64,000 nucleotides of DNA from JAMLHH01 sp037189845 (GTDB lineage Bacteria > Bacteroidota > Bacteroidia > Chitinophagales > JADIYW01). Shown here piece after piece: positions 55,579-62,391 of this stretch; positions within the stretch are counted from its first letter, which is position 1, and each line of letters opens with the position of its first letter. Where the stretch lies: positions 496,001-560,000 of the forward strand of contig JBBCIS010000003.1 in assembly GCA_037189845.1 (NCBI GenBank), given 5' to 3'. The notes beneath the pieces were generated by a model, which ran no database searches, was not told the DNA's origin, and saw only the letters and a program-made list of their open reading frames with translations. The translations under genes were made by a program, and so were the position numbers.

Positions 55579-56619
55579 ATGTCAGAACAATCTGTTCCTT
55601 TCACACCTATCAGCTCTATAGGTGAATTCAAATTAATAGATAGAATTGTTGAAGGTTTTGAAAACTCAAATCACTCCACTGTAAAAGGTGTAGGTGATGA
55701 CGCAGCGGTCCTTCATACTCAGAATCATCAGGTAATCACTACAGATCTTTTAGTAGAAGGTATCCATTTCGATCTGATGTACACTCCTTTAAAACATTTA
55801 GGTTACAAAGCCGTGATGGTCAATCTGTCAGATGTATGTGCCATGAATGCAAAGCCTAAGCAAATTTTGGTATCACTGGCCCTTTCAAACAGATTTTCAA
55901 TTGAAGCTGTAGATGAATTATATGCGGGGATCAGAGCAGCCTGTGAAAAATACAGAGTGGACCTGATTGGCGGAGATACAACCGCATCTCCAAAAGGGCT
56001 GACAATCAGCATCACTGCCATCGGAGAAATTACACCTGAAAAAATTTCATACAGGAACGGAGCAAAAGAAGGTGATCTTCTGGTTGTGACCGGTGATCTG
56101 GGCGCAGCTTATATCGGCCTGCAGCTTCTGGAAAGAGAGAAAAAAATTTTTCTGGAACACCCTGAAGTAAAAACTGATCTGACGGGCCACGATTATACGG
56201 TAAGACGACAGCTCAAGCCGGAAGCAAGACTTGACATTATAGATTTACTAAATGAACTGGGAATTGTACCTACTTCGATGATCGATATTTCCGATGGCCT
56301 TTCTTCTGAAATTCTGCATATTTGTAAGCAATCAGATGTCGGATGTGTACTACATGAAGAAAATGTTCCGATTGCAAAAGAGACTTACGATACTGCTCTT
56401 TCTTTTAGTATTGATCCTATCAACTGTGCGTTGAGCGGTGGAGAAGATTATGAACTATTATTTACGATTCGTCCGGAAGATGCTGAAAAAATCGGTACCC
56501 ATCCGGATTTCAGTATTATCGGAGAAATGCTGGATGCAAATCTTGGCGTCAAGCTACATACCAAAGGTGATAATTATCATGACCTGATCAGCATGGGCTG
56601 GGACAGTATAAAAGAGTAA
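55579..56619 (+). CDS. thiL: Thiamine-monophosphate kinase
   Basis: The ATG at 55579 gives 346 residues; a TTG at 55543 would add 12 unconserved residues. The enzyme phosphorylates thiamine monophosphate to the active diphosphate. ThiL motifs are complete: GIGDDAAV-like VKGVGDDAAVL, TTDLLVEGIHFDLMYTPLKHLGYKAV with NLSDVCAMNAKP, LIGGDTTASP, VTGDLGAA, MIDISDGLSSE and LSGGEDYELLFTI. No other thiamine gene is present in the window. It is followed after 96 bp by ctaA. Confidence 0.95.
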   Translation: MSEQSVPFTPISSIGEFKLIDRIVEGFENSNHSTVKGVGDDAAVLHTQNHQVITTDLLVEGIHFDLMYTPLKHLGYKAVMVNLSDVCAMNAKPKQILVSLALSNRFSIEAVDELYAGIRAACEKYRVDLIGGDTTASPKGLTISITAIGEITPEKISYRNGAKEGDLLVVTGDLGAAYIGLQLLEREKKIFLEHPEVKTDLTGHDYTVRRQLKPEARLDIIDLLNELGIVPTSMIDISDGLSSEILHICKQSDVGCVLHEENVPIAKETYDTALSFSIDPINCALSGGEDYELLFTIRPEDAEKIGTHPDFSIIGEMLDANLGVKLHTKGDNYHDLISMGWDSIKE

Positions 56620-56715
56620 AACTGGCATGAGGTATTACTTATCGCGACGAGCGGCATAAGCTTCCGATAATTTTGGGATTGAACCTTAAACAAAGAAAAC
56701 TTTAAACCTTAAACG

Positions 56716-57771
56716 TTGACTACACAAGCTGCAAAATCAGTTAGAATATGGCTTATCATCGGATTGGTGATGGTATTCGCTCAAATTTTAATTGGAGGAG
56801 TGACCAGATTGACAGGTTCAGGATTATCTATTACTGAATGGAACGTGATCATGGGAACCTTACCTCCGATGAATGCAGAGCAGTGGAATGATGCTTTTCA
56901 TAAATATCAGCAAATAGATCAGTTTAAGCTGGTGAATAGTCATATGAACCTGGAAGATTTCAAGTTCATATTTTTCTGGGAGTGGTTTCACAGGCTTTGG
57001 GCAAGATCGATGGGATTTGTATTTCTGCTTCCCTTGATTTATTTCGTTCTCAAAGGAACAATTGCACGCAATCAGATTCTTCGTTATAGTGTTTTGCTGT
57101 TTTTGGGTGGCCTTGCCGGAGTTGTGGGATGGATCATGGTAGCCAGTGGCTTGAAGGAAGATATGGTTTTTGTCAATCCGGTAAAACTAATGCTGCATCT
57201 TTTAGTAGCCAGCTCCATTTTTGTGTATCTGTTCAGATTGATACTGGAAGATACTTATTCTAAAGAAAGAGCACTTTTTGATAAGTCAGCCCGGAATCTG
57301 ACGACCGTTTTATTGATACTGGTTATTGTACAAATTGCTTTTGGTGGTCTTGTAGCCGGCTCCAGAGCTGCATTGAACTGCACCACCTGGCCTCTTATGA
57401 ATGGCGCATTTATCCCGGAACATGTCGGTATTCACACTCCTTTTGATGAGCACGTGCCGGAAAACAATATCACGCTGCAGTTTATTCATCGAATGATTGC
57501 ATATTTCATCACAGCTTTTGCAGTTTATGTCTACTGGAAAACACGCGATACATTGGCAAAACCTATTTTTCACCTGTATAGACACCTCATGCTTTTAGCA
57601 GTATTTATTCAGGTAGCATTGGGAATATTTACCGTGATCAACAGTAAGGGATCAATTCCCGTGAGTCTGGGTTCATTACATCAGCTGGTAGCATTTGTAT
57701 TGCTCAATATCTGTGTCGGATTACATTACTTTGTCAAATACAGAGCAATATCTACTTCAAGCTTAAGATAA
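56716..57771 (+). CDS. ctaA: Heme A synthase (COX15/CtaA)
   Basis: This 351-residue protein with eight membrane helices oxidises heme O to heme A for cytochrome c oxidase. The heme-ligating histidines lie in FFWEWFHRLWARSMGF, KLMLHLLVASS, LQFIHRMIAYFI and LGSLHQLVAFVLL. The N-terminal GGVTRLTGSGLSITEWNVI is the family signature. The start is a TTG at 56716. This indicates aerobic respiration with an aa3-type oxidase. The last 20 bp overlap the convergent gmhB gene. Confidence 0.94.
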   Translation: MTTQAAKSVRIWLIIGLVMVFAQILIGGVTRLTGSGLSITEWNVIMGTLPPMNAEQWNDAFHKYQQIDQFKLVNSHMNLEDFKFIFFWEWFHRLWARSMGFVFLLPLIYFVLKGTIARNQILRYSVLLFLGGLAGVVGWIMVASGLKEDMVFVNPVKLMLHLLVASSIFVYLFRLILEDTYSKERALFDKSARNLTTVLLILVIVQIAFGGLVAGSRAALNCTTWPLMNGAFIPEHVGIHTPFDEHVPENNITLQFIHRMIAYFITAFAVYVYWKTRDTLAKPIFHLYRHLMLLAVFIQVALGIFTVINSKGSIPVSLGSLHQLVAFVLLNICVGLHYFVKYRAISTSSLR

Positions 57772-58315
57772 TTTTCACTGCACCGTATAAATTATCCGCC
57801 AGATAATCTGGTTTAACTTTTGCCTGAGAAAACCCATGTCCTGTTTTTACGCCAACAGTAGTGCACCCTGATTTTTTTCCGGCAAGAATATCTCTTTCAG
57901 AGTCACCTATCAGGAAAGATTTTTTCAAAGAAATTCCAAAATCCTGAGCAGCCTGCACAATCATTCCATTATCAGGTTTACGACATGAGCAGACAAAACT
58001 ATAGTCAGCTGCAGTACCTTCAGGGTGATGAGGACAATAATAGAACGCATCTACCTTAGTATTATGTAGCTGCAAAGTCTTTGAAAATTGTTCATGGATC
58101 AATTGCACATCTTTTTCTGAATAAATCCCTTTAGCAATACCTGATTGATTCGTAATGACAATTGCCAGATATCCTGCTGCCTGTAGGAGCTGCAAAGCTT
58201 CGACTACATCAGGAAGCAATACAAAATCTTCCCAACGGGAGATATAACCTTTCTCTTGGTTGATCACTCCGTCACGATCCAGAAATACAGCTTTTTTATC
58301 AGAGAAATGCCACAT
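57752..58315 (-). CDS. gmhB: HAD phosphatase, GmhB-type (heptose 1,7-bisphosphate phosphatase)
   Basis: The 187-residue enzyme has the HAD nucleophile motif AVFLDRDGVIN, motif II VITNQSG, and motif IV FLIGDSERDILAGKKSGC. The GmhB-type zinc site is YYCPHHPEG...FVCSCRKP, with three Cys and one His. It removes the 7-phosphate of D-glycero-D-manno-heptose bisphosphate in lipopolysaccharide core synthesis. No other heptose gene is nearby. Its end overlaps ctaA by 20 bp in convergent orientation. Confidence 0.9.
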   Translation of the reverse strand: MWHFSDKKAVFLDRDGVINQEKGYISRWEDFVLLPDVVEALQLLQAAGYLAIVITNQSGIAKGIYSEKDVQLIHEQFSKTLQLHNTKVDAFYYCPHHPEGTAADYSFVCSCRKPDNGMIVQAAQDFGISLKKSFLIGDSERDILAGKKSGCTTVGVKTGHGFSQAKVKPDYLADNLYGAVKIILSLK

Positions 58316-58439
58316 AAATAAAGTTAGCTTCGGGAGACAAAGATATAAAGGGAATTATGAGCATGCATTTATTGTTTAAAAACACGCAAAAAATGTTAAA
58401 TCCCGCTGTAACGAACAATTCTTTGAAATATTTTGGCAA

Positions 58440-58447
58440 TAATTTTG
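58440..58447 (+). promoter_or_regulatory. -7 promoter element of the sorting-domain protein gene
   Basis: TAATTTTG matches TAnnTTTG 39 bp before the start codon. The nearest TTTG upstream (58422-58425) is only 14 nt away, shorter than usual, so the assignment is tentative. Confidence 0.4.
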
Positions 58448-58485
58448 CACTCGTAACACAGAATTAATATCTTTAATCTGATAAA

Positions 58486-58833
58486 ATGTGGAAAAGATTT
58501 ACATATAGCCTCCTTTTTGTAATGATGCTTTCTTTAAGCGTGTCAGCGCAGGCTCAATCCAATGCGAGATTGAGCGAGGTAGAGTATGTAAAAATTTATC
58601 CTAATCCTGTTGTATCAGAAGCTACTATCAAAATAAATGATGTGGTAGATCTGGAAAAACACAAAGTGAGTATCACTTTTTATAATGTAGTCGGTAAAGA
58701 AGTTTATAAAGTAGCCAATGTAAAGGATCTTGAAGTAAGATTCAACAGAGATAATTTTTTACCGGGTATGTATATCTATCAGTTAAAGATTGATGAGAGA
58801 ACTCAATCTACCGGCAGAATCACTGTGAAGTAA
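58486..58833 (+). CDS. Secreted protein consisting almost only of a T9SS sorting domain
   Basis: The 115-residue product has a signal peptide (FTYSLLFVMMLSLSVSAQAQ). About 15 residues follow, and then a complete Por-type A sorting domain: VKIYPNPVVSEATIKIND, KVSITFYNVVGKEVYKVANV, FLPGMYIYQLKIDE and TGRITVK. There is no cargo domain. It may be a bare substrate of type IX secretion that acts as a surface subunit by itself, or an ancestral or remnant cargo. Its last 14 bp overlap the convergent sulfotransferase gene. Confidence 0.85.
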   Translation: MWKRFTYSLLFVMMLSLSVSAQAQSNARLSEVEYVKIYPNPVVSEATIKINDVVDLEKHKVSITFYNVVGKEVYKVANVKDLEVRFNRDNFLPGMYIYQLKIDERTQSTGRITVK

Positions 58834-59710
58834 TATCCTCTTTTCTAAATATTTTTTTCCTCTTTTGTGGCCACACGTCTTTTAGGAAGTAATCGTAGTT
58901 TTCCTGAAATATTCTGTTTTGTTCTTCTGTGAAGAATTCTGCTCCTGTTCCGAACTCACCATTTCTAATAAACTGATCAAATTTCAACGATTTTCTAACG
59001 GGGGCAACTTCCCCAAATTTTGTTTCATGTTTTTTCATATAATCAAAAGAAGCATGATGAGCCGTTCTTTCAATTATTTCCTGATTCAGTCTTACTTCTA
59101 AAAAATCCGCAATTACCTGCAGTGTCGGCATAAAATCACTTTTCAGATCTTCGTAAGAAATATAAAGAATATTGAATCCATGCTTATTTTCCATCCATTC
59201 CTTATTGAATTTGAACCAATTCAACGGTTTATCCGGATCTGTAAAATGATTTTCAAAATTTTTATCAAAAGTAAGTTCCGGATTTAAGTAGTTCTTGTTA
59301 TGATGAAAATAGGATTCTGCAACATCCTTTCCATCTCTGTAGACATAAATTACTTTATTTGAAAATCCTCTGTTGTATTGTTCATACTTATCGTGGGATT
59401 TAAAAATTCTTGGAGATTTCAGCTCATTAATTTTTTGAGGGTCACCGCCAATATGTGCCTGATTGCTCAACCACGGAGAGACATCATATATATGCTCAAA
59501 ATCCATGTTCCCGTCGGTAAGAAGATTATATACAATTACCTGCATCCAAGTCGTACCTGATTTTGGGTAAGTTACTATGTATAGGTCACTTTCTCTATCT
59601 TCCAATTGAAAAAAGTAAATCTCTCTCTTTAGTTTCTGAGAAGCACGATGTGATTTTTGGCTAATCTTACGGAAAAACTGATGTAACCATTTTAGAATTC
59701 TAAGTTGCAT
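58820..59710 (-). CDS. Sulfotransferase-domain protein
   Basis: The 296-residue protein uses PAPS to sulfate a hydroxyl group. The 5'-phosphosulfate loop is VTYPKSGTTWMQ (about residues 48-59) and the 3'-phosphate site VIYVYRDGKDVAESYFHH (about 122-139). A catalytic His is likely within KSHDKYEQ. The C-terminal region ends with VWPQKRKKIFRKED. The resemblance to cytosolic (SULT-like) enzymes is strong, but the acceptor is unknown. Bacteroidota are known to make sulfonated or sulfated lipids. It lies downstream of the two small lipoproteins. Confidence 0.88.
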   Translation of the reverse strand: MQLRILKWLHQFFRKISQKSHRASQKLKREIYFFQLEDRESDLYIVTYPKSGTTWMQVIVYNLLTDGNMDFEHIYDVSPWLSNQAHIGGDPQKINELKSPRIFKSHDKYEQYNRGFSNKVIYVYRDGKDVAESYFHHNKNYLNPELTFDKNFENHFTDPDKPLNWFKFNKEWMENKHGFNILYISYEDLKSDFMPTLQVIADFLEVRLNQEIIERTAHHASFDYMKKHETKFGEVAPVRKSLKFDQFIRNGEFGTGAEFFTEEQNRIFQENYDYFLKDVWPQKRKKIFRKEDITSQ

Positions 59711-59727
59711 ATGTCTAAAATAAATAA

Positions 59728-59751
59728 TCCTGTAGATGTTTCACCACAGGA
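59728..59751 (-). terminator. Possible terminator after the small lipoprotein gene
   Basis: TCCTGT (59728-59733) and ACAGGA (59746-59751) form a 6-bp stem with a 12-nt loop. On the minus strand a TTATTTATTTTA stretch follows. The stem is weak. Confidence 0.35.
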
Positions 59752-59776
59752 CTATCTTCAATTTTGTAAGCAAATA

Positions 59777-60022
59777 TTAGTCACATTTTTTTGATGTCTT
59801 AATGTCATAGCCTAAATCCTTGTAGTATGCTACGTAATCATTAAACTCAGCCTGAGTCAGATCGTCATCTCCTACGCATACGGTATCAGTGTACTTTACA
59901 CCGTCATCATCAGTAAGCGTGACAGTCGCACAATCAATACAGTTTTTATCTTTTTTACATGATGTAAAACCTAAAGCCAAAGCTAAAGACCCCATTACGA
60001 TTTGGAAAAAATTCTTTTTCAT
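59777..60022 (-). CDS. Small cysteine-patterned lipoprotein A
   Basis: The ATG at 60022 is chosen because a lipoprotein signal (MKKNFFQIVMGSLALALGFTSC) begins there. The mature part, about 60 residues, holds CIDC, an acidic strand pair, DTVCVGDDDLTQAEFN and a final KKC. It shares with the next gene upstream (60254-60490) the layout lipid-Cys, CxxC, CVGDxD and a C-terminal KCx. The match indicates paralogues rather than chance. The family is not recognised. It has its own TAnnTTTG promoter element (60054-60061). Confidence 0.7.
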   Translation of the reverse strand: MKKNFFQIVMGSLALALGFTSCKKDKNCIDCATVTLTDDDGVKYTDTVCVGDDDLTQAEFNDYVAYYKDLGYDIKTSKKCD

Positions 60023-60053
60023 AGTTAAAAGTATGTTTAAGTGATTTAACAAA

Positions 60054-60061
60054 CAAACTTA
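60054..60061 (-). promoter_or_regulatory. -7 promoter element of lipoprotein A
   Basis: The minus strand reads TAAGTTTG, an exact TAnnTTTG match, 31 nt upstream of the start codon. TTTTTTG is about 16 nt further upstream in a T-rich stretch. Confidence 0.45.
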
Positions 60062-60253
60062 ATAAATAAATTAAAATCAAAAAACAACTCATACAATATT
60101 TTAAAAATGAATTTTAACCCCATTATTACAATACTACACTTATGAAAATATATCCTCTTGTTGTATCAAGACTTTATAAAGATATTTATATTTGAATGTA
60201 TAATAAACTATTAATTATGTACATAAAAGGTGTTTGCTGACAACTTTTGCCTT

Positions 60254-60490
60254 TTAATTACATTTCTGAGAAGAAGTATAGGCAACTCCATCTGTTTCCA
60301 GTTCTGCAATAATTTCATTTAAATTATCCTCGGTGGGAACATCATAATCACCCACACATAATGTTGCCGGACCAAATCCTTTTTCAGTAAAACTGATGCA
60401 CTTTACACAAGTGGTTTCTTTTTCACAGGAAACAAGACCTGATGAAACAACTATTACTCCTATTGCAAATTGAAAAAACATTTTCTTCAT
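60254..60490 (-). CDS. Small cysteine-patterned lipoprotein B
   Basis: From ATG 60490 the 78-residue protein has a canonical lipoprotein signal (FQFAIGVIVVSSGLVSC, lipobox LVSC). The mature part has TCVKCISF, ATLCVGDYDVPTEDNLNEII and ends SSQKCN. The four cysteines align with those of lipoprotein A although the intervening sequence has diverged. A -7-like TATATTTA lies on the minus strand upstream. No function is known. Paired disulfides CxxC plus Cys...Cys are plausible in the periplasm or on the surface. Confidence 0.7.
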   Translation of the reverse strand: MKKMFFQFAIGVIVVSSGLVSCEKETTCVKCISFTEKGFGPATLCVGDYDVPTEDNLNEIIAELETDGVAYTSSQKCN

Positions 60491-60602
60491 GAAACTTAGT
60501 TTTACTGGTATTAGAATATTGTAAATATACCCAATCGTATTCACAATTAATAAAACTTAAGAAAACATTAACCTAACATTAAGAGAGTTTCAGGTGCTGG
60601 CC

Positions 60603-61457
60603 TTAATCCAATATCTGCACTTCGAAATACAAGGGTGTATTAGGGCCAATATCCCGCCCGCTACCGGTAAAACCATAACCCAGCCAGGATGGTATCAGCA
60701 AAATTGCTTTATCTCCTTTTTTCAGCTGCATCAAAGCGAGATCCCATCCTTTTATTACCTGCTCATCATCTACTTTCAGTGTAAAAGGTTCTCCTCTTTT
60801 ATAAGAATTGTCCAGTTCCTTCATGTCCGGAAAAAGCTGTAGAAGGTAGTGAACTTTAATTTCTTCTTTCGATCGAATCCTTTCTTTCTTTTTCACTTTC
60901 CGGGCGTCTGTCTTCAATATATACAAACCGTCTTTCTGATAAGTCAGCTTATAGACGGGTGACAGCATCTGTACCATTTTATCAAAAGTTTCTTTCTGCT
61001 CTACTCTCAACTCTGCTAAAAGTGATGTCTGCTGCTCTTTCAGCTCTTCATGGGTAACGAAGCTAACCAGCTCTATTTCATATTTATAAAACTCCTGAGC
61101 AGTCTTCATATTTTCATCTTTATCAGCTACCCAAACCGGCACAAATGCTGTAGCTTTTTCTCCCGGTTTTAATTTCAAAAACACATCCAGTATATCTCCC
61201 GGTAAAGCATTATTGTGTAAGGTCATATCCACCCCTTCTGTTGCATCCAGCATTTCTGTACTGAACTGAAGAATCCCATCAGGCGAATATTTTTTCAGCT
61301 TCATTTTTATAATGTCTCCGGGTGCGGGAGATACGGAGCCATGCTTGTGGTGGGTAATAATAAATTTTGTTCCATTGGTAATTGTAATAGTATCATTTGC
61401 CTGCACAAGTCCCGACCAACAGAACAGAGATATGATAAGCAGAAATAGTGTTCGCAT
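60603..61457 (-). CDS. Exported FKBP-type peptidyl-prolyl isomerase
   Basis: The 284-residue protein has a signal peptide (LFLLIISLFCWSGLVQA). A degenerate FKBP-like N-terminal half follows (PAPGDIIKMKLKKYSPDGILQFST...LPGDILDVFLKLKPGEKATAFVP). A central linker and a more typical FKBP C-terminal half (EIKVHYLLQLFPDMKELDNSYKRGEPFTLKVDDEQVIKGWDLALMQLKKGDKAILLIPSWLGYG) complete it. The core is VIKGWDLALMQLKKGDK. It should assist folding of periplasmic proteins. It is divergent from the phosphatase gene with 47 bp between them. Confidence 0.85.
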   Translation of the reverse strand: MRTLFLLIISLFCWSGLVQANDTITITNGTKFIITHHKHGSVSPAPGDIIKMKLKKYSPDGILQFSTEMLDATEGVDMTLHNNALPGDILDVFLKLKPGEKATAFVPVWVADKDENMKTAQEFYKYEIELVSFVTHEELKEQQTSLLAELRVEQKETFDKMVQMLSPVYKLTYQKDGLYILKTDARKVKKKERIRSKEEIKVHYLLQLFPDMKELDNSYKRGEPFTLKVDDEQVIKGWDLALMQLKKGDKAILLIPSWLGYGFTGSGRDIGPNTPLYFEVQILD

Positions 61458-61488
61458 TTGTAATTGAAAATACGGATTAGTACCTTTC
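61457..61488 (+). promoter_or_regulatory. Promoter of the low-molecular-weight phosphatase gene
   Basis: TTTG (61457-61460), 20 nt, then TACCTTTC (61481-61488) match TTTG-N20-TAnnTTTG in all but the last base. The -33 box overlaps the start codon of the divergent FKBP gene. Confidence 0.5.
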
Positions 61489-61504
61489 CGTTTAAATTTT
61501 TGTC

Positions 61505-61954
61505 ATGAGAATTTTGATGGTCTGCCTGGGAAATATCTGCCGGTCTCCTTTAGCCGAAGGGATTTTGAAAGAAAAAATAAAAACTGCCGGACTTGAATGG
61601 GAAGTAGACTCTGCCGGAACCAGCGGATGGCATAGCGGGGAATTACCAGATAAAAGATCTGTACAGATTGCCACTAAATATGGTATAGATATCACTGATC
61701 AACGATCCAGAAAGGTGAGAAGTATTGATTATGAAGAGTTTGATCTGATTTTTGCAATGGACACTCAGAATTATAAGGATTTATTATCTCTTGCTTCACA
61801 AGATGAAGTCCATAAAATCAAGCTGATCCTCAATGAGATTTCTCCTGATGAGAACCGAAGTGTGCCGGATCCTTACTGGGATGACAATGGGTTTGAGCAG
61901 GTATTTCAAATGCTGAATGAAGCGTGTACTGTTATCATTCAGAAATACAGATAA
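61505..61954 (+). CDS. Low-molecular-weight protein-tyrosine phosphatase
   Basis: The 149-residue enzyme has the P-loop VCLGNICRSPLAEG, with nucleophile Cys and Arg in the CX5R pattern near residues 6-13. The general acid is in the DPYWDDNGF loop near residue 120. Such enzymes regulate exopolysaccharide kinases or, in the related ArsC form, reduce arsenate; the DP loop with a downstream Tyr-Trp fits a phosphatase. No tyrosine kinase is adjacent. Confidence 0.92.
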   Translation: MRILMVCLGNICRSPLAEGILKEKIKTAGLEWEVDSAGTSGWHSGELPDKRSVQIATKYGIDITDQRSRKVRSIDYEEFDLIFAMDTQNYKDLLSLASQDEVHKIKLILNEISPDENRSVPDPYWDDNGFEQVFQMLNEACTVIIQKYR

Positions 61955-61956
61955 AA

Positions 61957-62001
61957 AGTGCTTCCAGTTTTTCCCATATAAGAGAAGAGACTGAAAGCAC
62001 T
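61957..62001 (-). terminator. Terminator of the HMA protein gene
   Basis: AGTGCTTCCAGT (61957-61968) pairs imperfectly with ACTGAAAGCACT (61990-62001) across a long loop. On the minus strand the stem is followed by TTTTTATC. It lies about 35 nt past the HMA gene stop and immediately after the phosphatase stop on the other strand. Confidence 0.5.
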
Positions 62002-62034
62002 CCCACTAATTAAACTACTTTATCTATCTGACAA

Positions 62035-62391
62035 TTATTTTCTCGGATACTGACAACACCCGTGAAGGTTTTCATAAACTGCATCCTCTGCTTTGTGATT
62101 CGGCGTATCATGACCAGCTTTGGCAATTCTTTTTTCTATCTCATCCAAAGAAATTTTCTCAGAATCGTATTTGATCGTCAATTGCTGAGTTTCGGCATTC
62201 CATTGCGCACTTTTCACTCCTTTTACCATGACTGCACCGAGAATTCTTTTTTCACACATACCACAATTCCCGGAAACTTCTACTGAGTCAGTAAGAATTT
62301 CACCTGCTATGGCATATTGAAGAGTAGGCATTACCGCCAAAACCAGCACTAAAAAGTACCTGGATATTTTATTTTTAATGAGCTGTTTCAT
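62035..62391 (-). CDS. Exported heavy-metal-associated (HMA) domain protein
   Basis: A 118-residue protein with a signal peptide (FLVLVLAVMPTLQYAIA) and an HMA-like domain: VEVSGNCGMCEKRILGAVMVKGVKSAQWNAETQQLTIKYD. Its CxxC metal site is NCGMC. The C-terminal tail has HGCCQY, which adds two Cys and a His. It probably binds copper(I) or a similar soft metal in the periplasm. It overlaps the TonB receptor gene by 17 nt, which implies coupled translation and a shared metal-related task. Confidence 0.88.
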   Translation of the reverse strand: MKQLIKNKISRYFLVLVLAVMPTLQYAIAGEILTDSVEVSGNCGMCEKRILGAVMVKGVKSAQWNAETQQLTIKYDSEKISLDEIEKRIAKAGHDTPNHKAEDAVYENLHGCCQYPRK

